A stretch of 64,000 nt of DNA, from assembly GCA_050084985.1 (NCBI GenBank), contig JBITNC010000001.1, forward strand, positions 108,996,001 through 109,060,000, read 5' to 3'. Source of the stretch: Nageia nagi. Its lineage: Eukaryota; Pinophyta. The translations under genes were made by a program, and so were the position numbers. Positions 1-11,467 of the stretch are shown piece after piece. Each line of letters opens with the position of its first letter. The stretch's first letter is position 1. The notes beneath the pieces are model-generated. The model had not been told where the DNA came from, searched no databases, and saw nothing but the letters and a program-made list of their open reading frames with translations.

Positions 1-1102
1 CATGCAAAGAAGCATTTAAGATGCATGGCATTGAAGTTTTTAGTTCTTTTTTTTCCATCCATGGATGATAACTTGTAAGCTCCTAACTCTATTTCTTCAA
101 CTACAACAAATGGGCCCAACCAATTTGGTTCAAATTTCCCTTTTAATTCATTATTTATAGTTATCTTGTTAATGTTTTCTTTCAGTACCAAGTCTCCCTC
201 CTTAAATTCTTTTGTTTTGATCTTATTTTCAAATGCCATTTTCAATTTTGCATGATAAGCTTTTTGATGTTCAATTTTTATGATTATTTTCTCATCAAGT
301 TATTCCAACTGATGCAATCTAGCTTTCTTTACTTCTTCATTTGATATTTCTCCTTGTAATGAAATTTGTAAGGATGGTAACTCCAACTCTAATGGTACTA
401 TAGCCTCATTTCCATAGACTAATGAAAATGGTGTTTCCCTAGTTGCTATACTAATGTTGGTTCTATATACCCAAAGTGCATAAGGTAACTACTCATACTA
501 ATTTGCCTTATATCTATCCCAAGTTTTTGATAAAATACACTTGGATTTATTAGATGCTTTCACTTGACCATTTACTTGAGTGTAATAAATTGGAGAAAAT
601 GTTTGAACATTGTGAAACATTTTACAAAAGGCTTTCATATCTTTACCTTTAAAATTTGGCCCATTATAGTTGATCAACCTTTTTAGCACCCCAAATTTGG
701 TTATGATATTATCTATCAAAAATGTAATGATTTTTTCTAGTGTAATTGAATTCATTGGAATATCTTCAACCCATTTTGTAGTAAAATCTATATGTAAGAT
801 AATGAATTTGTGACCTTCCCTTAAATGTGGGTTGATAAGCCCAATCAAATATATGCCCCGTGTTGCAAATAGCCAAGGTGAAATTCTGAAATGTAACTCT
901 TGAGTTGGTTTTTTCTCCAAATTTGAATGTTTTTGACACTATAAATAAGTTTTAACACAATTCTTATAGTCTTCCTCCATTGTTGGCCAATAGTACCTAA
1001 TTAGTAAAAGATTGGTGTATAATACTTTTGCACAAAAATATTCTTCACACAACCCATCATGTGCTTGTTTTAATATTGTTATTATTTCATGTTATGTTAG
1101 AT
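1..1102 (-). pseudogene. Element B integrase, catalytic core and C-terminal part (Ty3/gypsy, Tat type), broken
   Basis: This is the 3' part of B's pol, encoding the integrase that inserts retrotransposon cDNA. Reading the minus strand from about 1080 there is the end of the zinc-binding region (HDGLCEEYF, then YYWPTMEEDY), the core (GHKFIILHIDFTTKWVEDIP) and the C-terminal motif FEPNWLGPFVVVEE. The longest clean stretch is 920-498. Two of the three catalytic acids look lost: the second-aspartate motif reads INYNGPNF where DNG is expected, and the glutamate motif reads NGQVKASNKS where E is expected. The first aspartate (HIDFTTKW) remains. In-frame stops lie near 930 and 490. The frame continues across the LTR at 1103-2010 into the integrase N-terminus at 2011 onward. 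The left edge of the window cuts the element near the end of integrase. Family assignment is secure; activity is very unlikely. Confidence 0.9.
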
Positions 1103-2010
1103 TTTCAGCCATAAAAGAAACATATTAGCAAATAGATAAATATTATTAAAAAAATATGTATTCTATTACTTTTTGAAAGACTTCAATTTTTCAATCTACA
1201 AATTTCCTAATCCATTATCTTTTGAAAGGGATTTTATAATATGGTGTGATACAAGCCCCTCTATTGGGGAAAATGAAGGAATCTCTAGTGATCTCTATGG
1301 ATTGCTAGCAATCCAATCGAATCACTAGCACTTGATATGTAACTATCAACATTTCTACAACTTGAGATATATGTTGGACTTGAGTGTATTTTCTACATTT
1401 TGACCCTCATTCTAGATTTTGTTTGGCTTCTAGCTTAATGTGTCTTCAATTTGTCATGCCTTAGAACCTATGGACCTTGCACATATGCTAAAACAACACA
1501 TAAAACATACCAAAACTCATAAATCATAAGCATTAAAACATGAAAATAAGTAAAATTGCATAAATAAAAGTATATAGTCTCATAAAAATCCTAGTACAAT
1601 TTTTGCAACATTATCTTACTTCTAATTAGGGTTTAAATTATGTATTGTGTGCATTTTTTTTAAAGATTTTTTACTTACTATCTTAGTCACTTAGGAATGA
1701 TATGAAAATGGGGGTCAAGGCTCATCTTGGATAGGAATAGGTCATGGGTGTCATGCCAAATCCTATCTAGGATGATGACTCCCCTCTTTTATCCATGATT
1801 TTGAGGAAGATATGAGATCCATAGCTCACCTTCTTTTTTTAGTTTTTCTAGTTTTAGAGTTGTTTATGATCTATATCAAGCATCAATGATTAGATTAAAT
1901 CACTGATGATCAAGACCCAATTGTTGATGTTTTAGCTTAATTAGATTTTTAATATTTTTGTTGTCTATTTTATTTAACTTTCAAACGAGGGTCATTTTTA
2001 GGTGTCTACA
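1103..2010 (-). mobile_element. Solo LTR inserted in the integrase of element B
   Basis: A 908-bp non-coding block interrupts the integrase of B. Its right end in the plus sense is GGTGTCTACA, so on the minus strand it begins TGTAGACACCTAAAAATG, the same start as the LTRs of element A. It is flanked by the perfect 5-bp duplication TAGAT (1098-1102 and 2011-2015). Removing the block and one TAGAT joins FDGDLLRHL to a run that continues into HEIITILKQAHDGLCEEYF, which is the expected integrase order. The left end begins TT rather than TG, taken as a point change. No internal region or second LTR is present, so this is a solo LTR, presumably left by LTR-LTR recombination. Confidence 0.85.
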
Positions 2011-2690
2011 TAGATGTCTCAACAAATCTCCATCAAATGACCTTTTATATAACACTTCATCAATAATCACATACTTAACAATTATCCTCTTTAATCTAAC
2101 TTTTTCATTTCTATCAAAACTTAATGGAATTGTTTGATCTTTCAAATAACTATAAATATCAACATACCATTATTGAAGGTCACTTTCTATATCAAGGTGA
2201 TATGTATGTACTTCCTCTTTGTGATCAAGGTAATAAGGTGTACCAAGTTTTTGAATCTTGAGGATAGTTTCTTCATCCTTAATCTCAATTGGTGCCAATA
2301 AAGCTGCACTTGCCATTGCATTGGCATACCTATTATTAGTCCTAAGAATATTTTTAATATTGTACCTATAAAACTCATCAAATAACTCAACAACCACTAT
2401 ATTATATGGCTCCAACTTCTCATATTTTGTATTATAAGTATCATTGACTTGATTTAGAACAAGCTATGAATCATCATAGATCACTAAGTCTTTATTTTTA
2501 GGTTTATAGTTGCTTTTAATCATAGAATCAAAGCTTCATACTCTACCATGTTATTGGTGCACTCAAGTTCAAGTTTATAAGCCATAAGAATGACCTCATT
2601 AGTTGGTGACACTCAAACAACACCTACCCCCACTCTATAAGAAGATTTAGATCCATCAAAATATAGGATGGAGGCTATAGGTCCATCCTC
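2011..2690 (-). pseudogene. Element B second (Tat-type) RNase H and integrase N-terminus, broken
   Basis: On the minus strand from about 2670 the reading shows YFDGSKSSYRVGVGVV, then LECTNNMVEYEALIL and NNRYANAMASAALLAP. This is the archaeal-type RNase H that Tat-lineage Ty3/gypsy elements carry between the RT RNase H and integrase. The first aspartate (FDGS) and the glutamate (EYEA) are visible. The last acidic motif reads YANAMA where ADA is usual, so it is probably dead. From about 2170 the frame passes into the integrase N-terminal region (LKDQTIPLSF, then LYKRSFDGDLLRHL). Frameshifts and stops occur near 2540 and 2460. Position and order match the Tat arrangement. Confidence 0.82.
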
Positions 2691-3330
2691 CATGTAGTTC
2701 ACAAACTCATATGGAATTGTTGTTTCATCAATATCATGTCATTGGTGACCTTCTGTTAGTGTTGCATGCCACTAGCTATGTGAATCCTCATCATACTCAT
2801 ATGGGAACTCTTTTTGTACCATTATACCATCATTATGTAGGAATTCTACTATTAAGTCTACAATTGCTTACCCTTTCATGGATTTTTGCATTACCACATT
2901 GATATCAAATTCTTGTAATAACATAAACCATTTAGATACTCTTTTTAATAAATGTTATTTTGCTACACAATATTTCAGTGGGTTAACTGGGCTAACAACA
3001 TATATAGTGAAATATAAAAGACAATGTCTCATTTTTTTTGTAGTAAAAAATAATACCAAAACAAAGCTTTTCCATAGGTGTATATCTAGTTTTATAATCA
3101 ATAAGAGTTTTTATAAGGTTATATATTGCCCTTTCTTTATTCTCATCATCTTTTTGACACAACATTGCCCCTAAGGCATATAAGGTGGATGATATACAAA
3201 GGTATGTTAGATTTACAAAATCCATAAGAACTAAGATAAGAGGATTTAATAAGTATTATTTTATATCCTCTAATGCTTTTTGACATTTTTCATTCCACAC
3301 AAATTTGACATCCTTTTTCAAAAAAGAGTA
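2691..3330 (-). pseudogene. Element B RT-linked RNase H, broken
   Basis: The minus strand from 3225 reads LYALGAMLCQKDDENKERAI, then a stretch ending in the RYTPMEKLCFG motif. That is the usual RNase H that follows Ty3/gypsy reverse transcriptase and degrades the RNA strand of the hybrid. It lies directly after the RT and before the second RNase H, as expected for Tat elements. The C-terminal half, about 2990-2700, is in several frames with stops, so the domain is not functional as it stands. Confidence 0.8.
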
Positions 3331-4345
3331 AATGGCCTACATTTTTCTCCAAGTTAGGAAATGAATCTTCTTACTGAATTTATCTTTCCTTAAAGACTCT
3401 TTAGTTTCTTGAGGTTCCTTGGGGTTGGCATGCTTACTATGGCTTTTACCTTCTTAGGATCTACCTCAACACCCCTTTTTGAGACCATGAATCTAAGCAA
3501 CTTTTCATATGTAATACCAAAAGCACAATTTTGAGGTTTGAGTCTAAGCTTATGCCTTTTTAGGATTTGAAATACCTCTTCAAGGAGTTCTAAATGGTCT
3601 TATCCTTGCTTTGATTTGACCAAGATGTCATCAACATTAACCTCTAATAATTTATGAATATGCTCATGGAACATTGACAATATATCCCTTTAGTAGGTAG
3701 CACCTACATTTTTTTATCCAAAAAGCATAACCTTCCAACAAAAATTTCCTCATGGTGTAGTGAAATCAATATTATGTTGATCATTTAGGTTAATTAATAT
3801 TTGGTTACATTCCAAAAATTTATCCATAAAAGATAAAGTATCATGACTAGAAATACTATCCATAATCATATCAATATTAGGCAATGGAGAAACATATTTT
3901 GGAAAAGCATTATTAATATCATGGAAATTAGTATAGACCCTTATTTCTCTAGTAGGTTTTATAATAGGAACAATGTTAGCCATCCATTTTGAATAATCAA
4001 TTAGTTTAATAAATCCAACATTCGAATATTTCTCTATTTTTTTCTTTACTAATAATGCCTTATAAGGATGCATCTTTTTTGGTTTTTGTTTAATTATTTT
4101 GGCTTCTTTATTTAATGGTAAATTATGCATACAAAAAGAGGGATATAAACTAGGCATATCAACATAAGAACAAGCAAAATTATTTTGATTTTTAATAAAT
4201 TTGTTTTTGTACCTTTCTTTTTGAGGTGTTGGAAGGGATGCTCCAAATTTAACCAACATATACTCATCACTTGTTCCAATATTGAATCTACTAATTCTTC
4301 CATGGAGAATGTTAATTTATCCTTTTTTTTCATCAAATATGACAA
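3331..4345 (-). pseudogene. Element B reverse transcriptase, broken
   Basis: The region from 4259 to about 3400 contains RT landmarks in order: KKIEKYSNVGFIKLIDYSKW, then the fingers motif NFHDINNAFPK, the palm motif MDKFLECNQI, a thumb-side motif LLRFMVSKRGVEVDPKK and the connection SVRRFIS. The catalytic box reads NVDD (in EVNVDDILVKSK), where YVDD is usual; both aspartates survive. A stop at about 3750 and others downstream break the frame. Upstream the sequence runs into the protease-RT spacer. The order gag-PR-RT-RH-RH-IN, all on the minus strand, shows one element. Confidence 0.88.
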
Positions 4346-5400
4346 CTCTTCTAATCCATGAATGTCACTTGTATCATCATCTCCTTATTGAACCTAAAAT
4401 TCTTAATTGAAATTCACTTCTTATCCAAAATGTGTATTCATTAAAAATATAATTTGGTTTCCATTTTTCATTAGATTTTGGCAATTTTGAATGTGCCCCC
4501 AAGTATTCTAAAATATCATCCTTAGTACTAAAGTAATTAAACTCAAGTGGTGTAGTATCATCAATCCATAAAGCTTCATCAATATAATAGGAGAGTTCAA
4601 TCAAATTACATTCTTTTATCAATCCATTATTTTTGTTATGTGATCCATCATTGACATCTCTGCACTAGATGATAATGTTGCTATAAAGCAAGATCCTTCC
4701 TTGTCCCTACTATTTTCACACCATCGGTGGCCTTAAGGAAGTATAACATGTCATTGATGAACTTCAATATTGAGAATTTTTAGTTGTCCCAAATCTTTAA
4801 TGGATGTGAACACATCAAGATTTTTTATTCTATATGTTCCCATACCTATTTCTACAATCTAAGGCTATTTTTTTACATTCACCACTATTGCACCTATTTC
4901 TAAAGGTACAATCTAATATATATGATAATTGATTATGAATTCCTCTAAGTCTATTACATTACATAAAGCTTATTGTTTTTGATCGCCTACTATAGTATGG
5001 AACTCACTTTGATATTCAAATTTCAAAATACCATGTATTGTATATGGGACTGCATCCATATCATGAAGTCAAGGTCTTCTAACATACATTATATGATAAT
5101 TTTGAATCCACAACCTGAAACTCTATTTCAACTATTCTAAATCCTGTTGTAACCAAAAGTGTAGCTATCCCAACTAGCTTTTTAGATGAGTAATCATATG
5201 CCCTATTTCTAAATGTGGCTTCTTCTAAGGGAGGTATCTCTACATCATTTTCTTGAATTTGTATCAAAAATTTATGACAACATACATTAACAAGTGATCC
5301 ATTATCTACTAATGTTCTTTTTGTCTCCCATTCATCTATCATAGGTGTGATGCACAAAGCTATATATTCAACAAGGAGTTCTTTACTAAGCTTTTCAGAT
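4346..5400 (-). pseudogene. Element B protease and protease-RT spacer, broken
   Basis: From 5357 to 5079 the minus strand reads MCITPMIDEWETKRTLVDNG, then SLVNV, RNRAYDYSSKKLVG and VDSKLSYNVC. TLVDNGSLVNV sits where the aspartic protease active site D-(T/S/G)-G-S is expected in Ty3/gypsy polyproteins; here it is D-N-G-S. SYNV is the usual motif before the LG(R)PW stretch, which is broken here. Between about 5080 and 4350 is the variable spacer that precedes RT, with one cleaner piece at 4622-4377 that I do not recognise by itself. Confidence 0.72.
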
Positions 5401-6638
5401 ATATAAAAAGAGATTGCATGACATTACTTAATAGATCTAAGTTTTTCTAAAAACATGGTAGCATGCTTATTTGTAGGGACTATTTATATCTTGAATAAAG
5501 CATATAATATCTTCCTATGTATTCATATGTAGAGATGAGATCATATACACTAATCTTGGTAGGAGTAGTTTTCAATTTTTCAATCATGCTATAAGTGTTG
5601 GGATTGGGTAGGACACTTACTTGTTCAGTAGTAATTAGATTTGGAATATGTATTGGACATCCCCTTTGTAATCTAGCATATAATTCTTTATCAACTAAAA
5701 CTATATTCATTGTTACCTCTAGATTTGAATCTTTCTGGTCAATTTCATATCTCCCTTGGGCTATGAGATCCAAAAATGCTTTCTCCAAGGATTTGCAAAA
5801 ATTTGTAGCATGACCTTTTCTTTGATGATAAGTATAATAAGCATCATATTTTCCCATAGGAATATTATCATCTAGTGTTGTTTTCTCTAATGGCTACAAT
5901 AAACCTCTTTTCACTAGATCTCTCATAATAAACCTAGTTGAATTGGGAATGTATACCTTATTTCTCTTGTTGTAGCTAATCTTGTTAATTTAGGTAGAGA
6001 GGTAGGTGTATGAGCCATATTCACTATCTTTTCTTCTTGTTTTGTATATGTTCTTTGATTCTTCTTAGTGTAAGGAGTATATTGTATACTTGATATCTTC
6101 TAACTCAAGTAATACTTTCATTTTTTGCAATAATTCTTGTACTAATATCCTAAATCCTATATTTTTATTACTTTGAGTATCCAAGATAATGATTGATAAG
6201 ATAGAGTCTATGAATATACCACAAATTTTACTTTCATGTAATTTACTAAGAATAGATTGCTATACCTTTTTGAACCTTGGAATATACTTGTCTATGGTTT
6301 CATTATTTTCTTAATGCATTGCACATAATGTTGTAATAGTCCCTTGCTCTTTAACATTATGCTTGTATTGAACCATTAACACTTTTACCAATGTCTTGAA
6401 TTAGTGTATTTATCCTCTTAAAAAATTATGGAACCATTGACTAGCATCAACTTTTAAACTCCTTGGAAAAAAATTGGCCATCAATCTCTCTTCTAATCCT
6501 AATTTCAACAAGTACTCCTCTTGAAAGTTGATAAAATATTGCATTAGATCTTATTCACCATTAAACATATCAAACTTGGGGTCCTCGTGCTTGGGTGGTA
6601 GGGGATAGTTATGGATATCATATGACAAGGGTGAAGGG
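5401..6638 (-). pseudogene. Element B gag, middle and C-terminal part, split by element C
   Basis: Gag forms the particle that packages the element's RNA. The minus strand from 6637 reads YDIHNYPLPPKHEDPKFDMF, then FPRSLKVDASQWFHNF, VMVQYKHNVKEQG and IDKYIPRFKKV, which fit the Retrotrans_gag core. At 5857-5480 follows the Tat-type zinc knuckle, here YTYHQRKGHATNFC, in which the first cysteine of the usual YCTYH is a tyrosine. The N-terminal part of this gag is not next to it: it lies at 12207-12473, on the other side of the inserted element C. Several stops interrupt the frame. Confidence 0.82.
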
Positions 6639-7566
6639 TGTAGACCTTAAATTATGTAAAATATAAATATACATAATAAATAAAATATTTACAATATATA
6701 ATTAAATATATAATATATACTATCTTAGATCATAAAAAATATACATGAAAAGCATGCATCTAATATGAAGTGTGTGTATAATCCTTAAAAGTAGATAGTA
6801 ATAAATATTTAGAGGATTGGGATTGAACTCATGGTGAGCTCATAGCTAATCTTCATGTGCATGAACCAATAGCTCAAACATCTAATCTTGGAACCCTCAA
6901 TCTAAAATATGCACATCATTGATGGACTAAAAGAAGTATGTTCCTACCAAAATAGGAGAAACATGCCACTAATTGCATGGAATGTGTCAAATTATGATGT
7001 GCACTAAATATAGAAAGTCTAGATCTTAGATTATAACAAATTCTCAATATAGGTGGCATCCAAAGACACTATTACAATTAATAAAAACATATCAAATTTC
7101 TTTATTAATATCAAAAGATTTTCTATATATGGAGATCAACTATCCACCCATTTATATAGCTTGCAAAATATAGAAATGAGTGAAGGCCTACCTCTTGCAA
7201 TAATATAATTTTTTTTTGAATGAAGGTTTGCAGGGAATTAACACCCGCCATTTATTACATTAGTCATATCCACTTGCAAGTGAGGGGGTGAGATTTGAAC
7301 ATGGGGTCTCCTATGAACAACTTAAGAGATTTCAACTACCCCTCTCACCAACTCCCTTACACTTGCTGGATGCAATAATATAATCATTATTATATTCAAG
7401 ATACTTTAAAATAAGACCTATGATATATGATATAACATTTAATATAACACATGGCATTACATTATAATATCTTTTTATCATGACATATGTAATATTGCAT
7501 TAAATCATTTAAGAAGTATAAATATGATTTATTAAATAAATAGTAAATCATTTTTAGGAATCTACA
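6639..7566 (-). repeat. 3' LTR of element C
   Basis: It runs from TGTAGACC (left end) to AATCTACA (right end), and on the minus strand starts TGTAGATTCC. It aligns along its length with 11468-12206. It is longer than its partner because a SINE is inserted at 7196-7384. A pyrimidine run, the polypurine tract on the minus strand, abuts its right end, which identifies it as the 3' LTR of a minus-strand element. Confidence 0.85.
7196..7384 (-). mobile_element. tRNA-derived SINE with 14-bp target duplication, inside the C 3' LTR
   Basis: A 161-bp insert (7210-7370) is flanked by perfect 14-bp direct repeats TGCAATAATATAAT (7196-7209 and 7371-7384). The partner LTR has this 14-mer once, with no insert, at the same place. 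Read on the minus strand the insert ends in an A run (the T run at 7210-7217). It contains GTTCAAATC about 75 nt from its start, a good match to the pol III B box GTTCRANYC, and upstream GTTGGTGAGAGG, a plausible A box. These are the features of a tRNA-derived SINE moved by LINE machinery. The family name is not known to me. Confidence 0.85.
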
Positions 7567-7582
7567 TTTCCCCCTTCTTTAG
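7567..7582 (-). other. Polypurine tract of element C
   Basis: On the minus strand this reads CTAAAGAAGGGGGAAA and is immediately followed by the LTR start TGTAGATTCC. This is the standard position for the plus-strand primer of a retrotransposon. Confidence 0.8.
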
Positions 7583-9660
7583 ATATGAAATGAAAAGCAT
7601 TGAAATTGTATAATCCAAATAAGTCTAGAGAAGAGAAGAAATTTTTTAATAGTAAAGTAGATTTCCCTATTTTGATTGATATGCTGAGTATGGTATGTTG
7701 TTTTCCCTCTTTTTATATTGGTTTCCCCATGCTCATACTATGTTGGGTAAGCAAGCCAAAAAAAAAGGAGTCCCTCTATGAGGTCAGCAATCTATGCCAG
7801 TCCTACTCACTTAGATAATACCTATAGAATAAAGCAACATATACCTACATAGATCACATCCATGAGAGAATAAGAAATGTAAAGAGAAAGTATGAAATTA
7901 ATATAATATGTAGTGTGTCACTATGGTTGGTATGAATCATAGTGCTATAAACCATGATATATATAATATTATGACACATAACTCATAGTCTATGAAGAGC
8001 AAGCATATGATGACCTCTTTAATGCCCTAGGCTTGTAATATCCATGATGTATAGACTAATTTAACAAATAATTCATATTTTATAAATACTAAGTTGATGT
8101 GAACTTTTAATGACTCAATCTTGGAACAATGATGATTATCAAGGTCATGAGAACTTTTAATGAATCAAGCTTGAAATAATCCTATAATTGATAAGAGATT
8201 ATGGTCATAGAGTGACCATGGCTTTAAAAATACTTTTTAGCATAAAATTGAATAATAGCATATGATTTCAATAAAAATACCAAATATTTGAATATTCATT
8301 TCCCTTATATATCAACATTGCATATTTTATCACATTGAATTACTTGAGTTCATTCATTTTTGAAGTAAATCCACACTATTGATAACATGTTTTTCATAAA
8401 ATTTATCAATCATATCTTTTGCAAATTTATTCATTATTTTTATAGCATTACATATTCAAATAAATAATGGCATTTTCACATAGATATTAAAATATTTTAT
8501 AACATGCCCCATTTACAATGAAATTATCATCAACACACCCCATTAGCATCATGGAAATAGTCATATCAGATATGTAAATTTGAATGATATTCAAATAAAA
8601 GCAAGGAGTAATATTTTTCACCATAAAGATCATGAAATCACATCTCCATATAATATAATATTTTTTCTATAAGCAACAACATTTTTTCCATTTTGACCTT
8701 ATATATGTTTTGTCTATTCATAAACCATATCATGATATCCTTAACCATTTTCAACATCTAAAAGCATGATAGTAGTGTTGATATTTGAAAGCATCCATAA
8801 TTTCACTTTAATCATGCCATTGATGATGTGAAAATGATAGAATTGCATTTTAGGATAAATAATTCATTCAATTTACATTGAAAAATAACCATCAAAATAT
8901 TTAATATTTCATAAATAATGCAAAAATCATATATTATACTAGACTTTTAGAGATACCATGGGATTTCATATTTGACTAGTAAAACATGCATTCAATTTGA
9001 AATAGTAATCATAAGTATAGCATATGCAATGTTAACATTTTATAAAATATATTTAAAGAAGATATAGTGGTCTTACATCATCAATTACAATAGATTTTGC
9101 AATGAATATCATAAACATGACCAATATTAAAAATGTTTGAGATGATATACTTTACCTGTATTTGCCTTTATGCCCTAGGAATGGACAATTTTGCACTTTA
9201 TGTTTTTGAATTTTGTATTTTTACCTTTTAATTTTTAATATATGATTTCTATCATGCCCCTAGATGAAACTAAAATTACCCCCAGCTAAGACTATATCCA
9301 CTTTTTTTTTTATTTCTCTCGTTTATTTTTTTTATTTTTATTATGAAATGTAACTAATATGCAATGACTAGATATAAGAATATCTTATACATGATGCATT
9401 TGATTAGCATGGAAAATTTAATAACCTTGATGAGAGATAAATATAATAAAAATATTTAATGAAAGAAGAAGACTTGATGAAATGATGAGGATGAAAAGAT
9501 GTAAAAAGAGAAAATAAGAAGCAAAAGAACATGATTAAAAAGATGAAGATGCAAAGATAGTATGATTAAAAACTTGATAAAATTTTCCATGGTAACCAAA
9601 TGCATGCAATGGAATAACTTATTATATTCAACCTATATGAAATGCATAATGAAAAACTAT
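7583..9660 (-). other. Non-coding 3' region of element C
   Basis: About 2 kb of AT-rich sequence between the last gag remnant and the polypurine tract. I find no domain in any frame. T-rich tracts lie at 9300-9345. By position it is the 3' untranslated part of the deleted element. The matching part of B lies outside the window, so I cannot tell whether it is ancestral. Confidence 0.6.
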
Positions 9661-11040
9661 AATGAACTAATGGGTGGTGGAACCACCGCTAGCAATGCAA
9701 TCTCTTCTAAATCTCTCTAATGTTTTATCAATATGAACATCAATTATTAATTTGTCAATTCTATTAATTAAATCAATTTTATCATCTAAAAACCTTCTGA
9801 TATCATTAATAAATCAATCAATAATTTCCATGTTGATTTGATATTCTTTATAGGACCAATCTTTTTGCTTTCTAAATTCCTATAACCAAATCTCATCTAG
9901 ATCTAACTGAATTGAAATTTTTCTATGTTTTATCAATGAGTTGGATTTGCAAAGCAAGAACCATCATTTCCATTATGGTTTTCACACTATTGGTGGCCTT
10001 CAGGTAGTATGACATGCATATAATAGTGTGATTCCTCATCATATTTATCATAAAATTTCATAATTCCATCTATAATCCTTGAATCTAAAGTATTCTGATG
10101 AATATCATATTTACCTTTTGTAATAAAGTCCAAAATTATAACTTTCAAATAATTACAAGAATTTGTAGCATGACCCTTTATTTGATAATAAGTGCAATAA
10201 TTATCCTCATTTCCCATTGGAATATTATTATCCTAGGCTAATTCTTTCATTGGTATCAATAAACCTTTTTTCATAAAACCTCTCATAATAAGCCTTGGTC
10301 GATGTCCACTAAGTATCTCAAATTTGGGGACCTCTTGATCGGGTGGTGGGGAGCAATTATGGGCATCCTGTATTTTCAATGTTTCTTAAGGTAATACTCT
10401 TTGCCAAATTTCTTTGGTTTTGCTTGTTGAGATGGAATTTGAATTTGAGGTGTAGATTATAGTTTAGGTTGTGGTTTTAGTTGAGGTGTTGGATTATGTT
10501 GTTGCTTTTGTATATTTTCCTTCTCAAAGTTTTACATACAATATTGTCTCACATATGGATCTTCTAACAATGTATCTAATTCTTATCTTAAAAATGCATG
10601 ATATTTTTCTTTCAATTCAACATCATTATAAATGCTTGAAATCAAAGAAGAATTGGCTAACATATGCTCTTTTATTTTCTTAAGTTGGTCTTGGGGTGTC
10701 AAATTTTTAGATGTAATATAATACATTTGATAGTTATCCATAACTTAAAGATTTAAATATGCATCATGATAAAATTTAGCCATATCATCATCATCACTAT
10801 AATTATCATGTACTTGATTTTTTATGATTAACATATTATTTTGCACATCATCATTTGAAGTAGTTAAGCATGACTTTGGTAAACTTAGTTCATCAAAAGA
10901 TTTTCTATTGTTATTTGACCCAACATCCATATCATTAGATATTTCTTATGTAGGAGAAGGTGCAAATAAATCACTTATCACATTCAAATATTCAATCAAA
11001 CCATTTTTAGATACAATATTCATGATAAAATGCTAGAAAA
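9661..11040 (-). pseudogene. Element C gag remnant with zinc knuckle
   Basis: The minus strand at 10930-10745 gives an acidic N-terminal piece (DNYSDDDDMAKFYHDAY). Further on, PNLRY corresponds to B's gag around 6560-6600, and at 10217-9987 there is a zinc knuckle CTYYQIKGHATNSC, with tyrosine replacing the usual histidine of CTYH. The gag core between these parts, present in B, is deleted. The stretch ending in HVILPEGHQ at 9990 matches B near 4735, so a second deletion removed the zinc knuckle to spacer interval. Stops are frequent, and 9980-9661 has no clear domain. Confidence 0.72.
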
Positions 11041-11450
11041 TGTAAAAAATATTTTTATATGAAACCTCAAGAAATCTTGATAAAAAGTCATGCAATAAGA
11101 TCAAATTAATCTCAAAAAGTTGCCTACTATGATGACCTATGATTTTGACAAGTTTTTATCATGAAATAAGTTACCAAATAATTGTAAAATATTTTTAAAG
11201 TTTATAATTTTAAATGTGATGTTTTCTACAAAATTATTTTTAAAATCATTCAAAATAGGAAAATCTAGACTTAGAAAAATTTCCCAATTATATTTATCTA
11301 TGGTCTAAACAAAATTCAAAGCAATGAAATTTTCTAAATTTGGAGAAAAGTAACTCAACCAAGAAAGAAAATAAAACCAATGGTTTCTAATGCAAGACTC
11401 CTAAAAAAAGTGATGCCCTAAAATGAAAAATTTTAGGGTTTGTAGGATAC

Positions 11451-11467
11451 ATTGGGGTTCACCAAAA
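11451..11467 (-). other. Primer-binding site candidate of element C
   Basis: Directly after the 5' LTR on the minus strand the sequence is TTTTGGTGAACCCCAATG. Element B has the same start TTTTGGTGAAC next to its own 5' LTR (12473-12463), so the site is shared by the family. I cannot name the priming tRNA with confidence. Confidence 0.65.
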
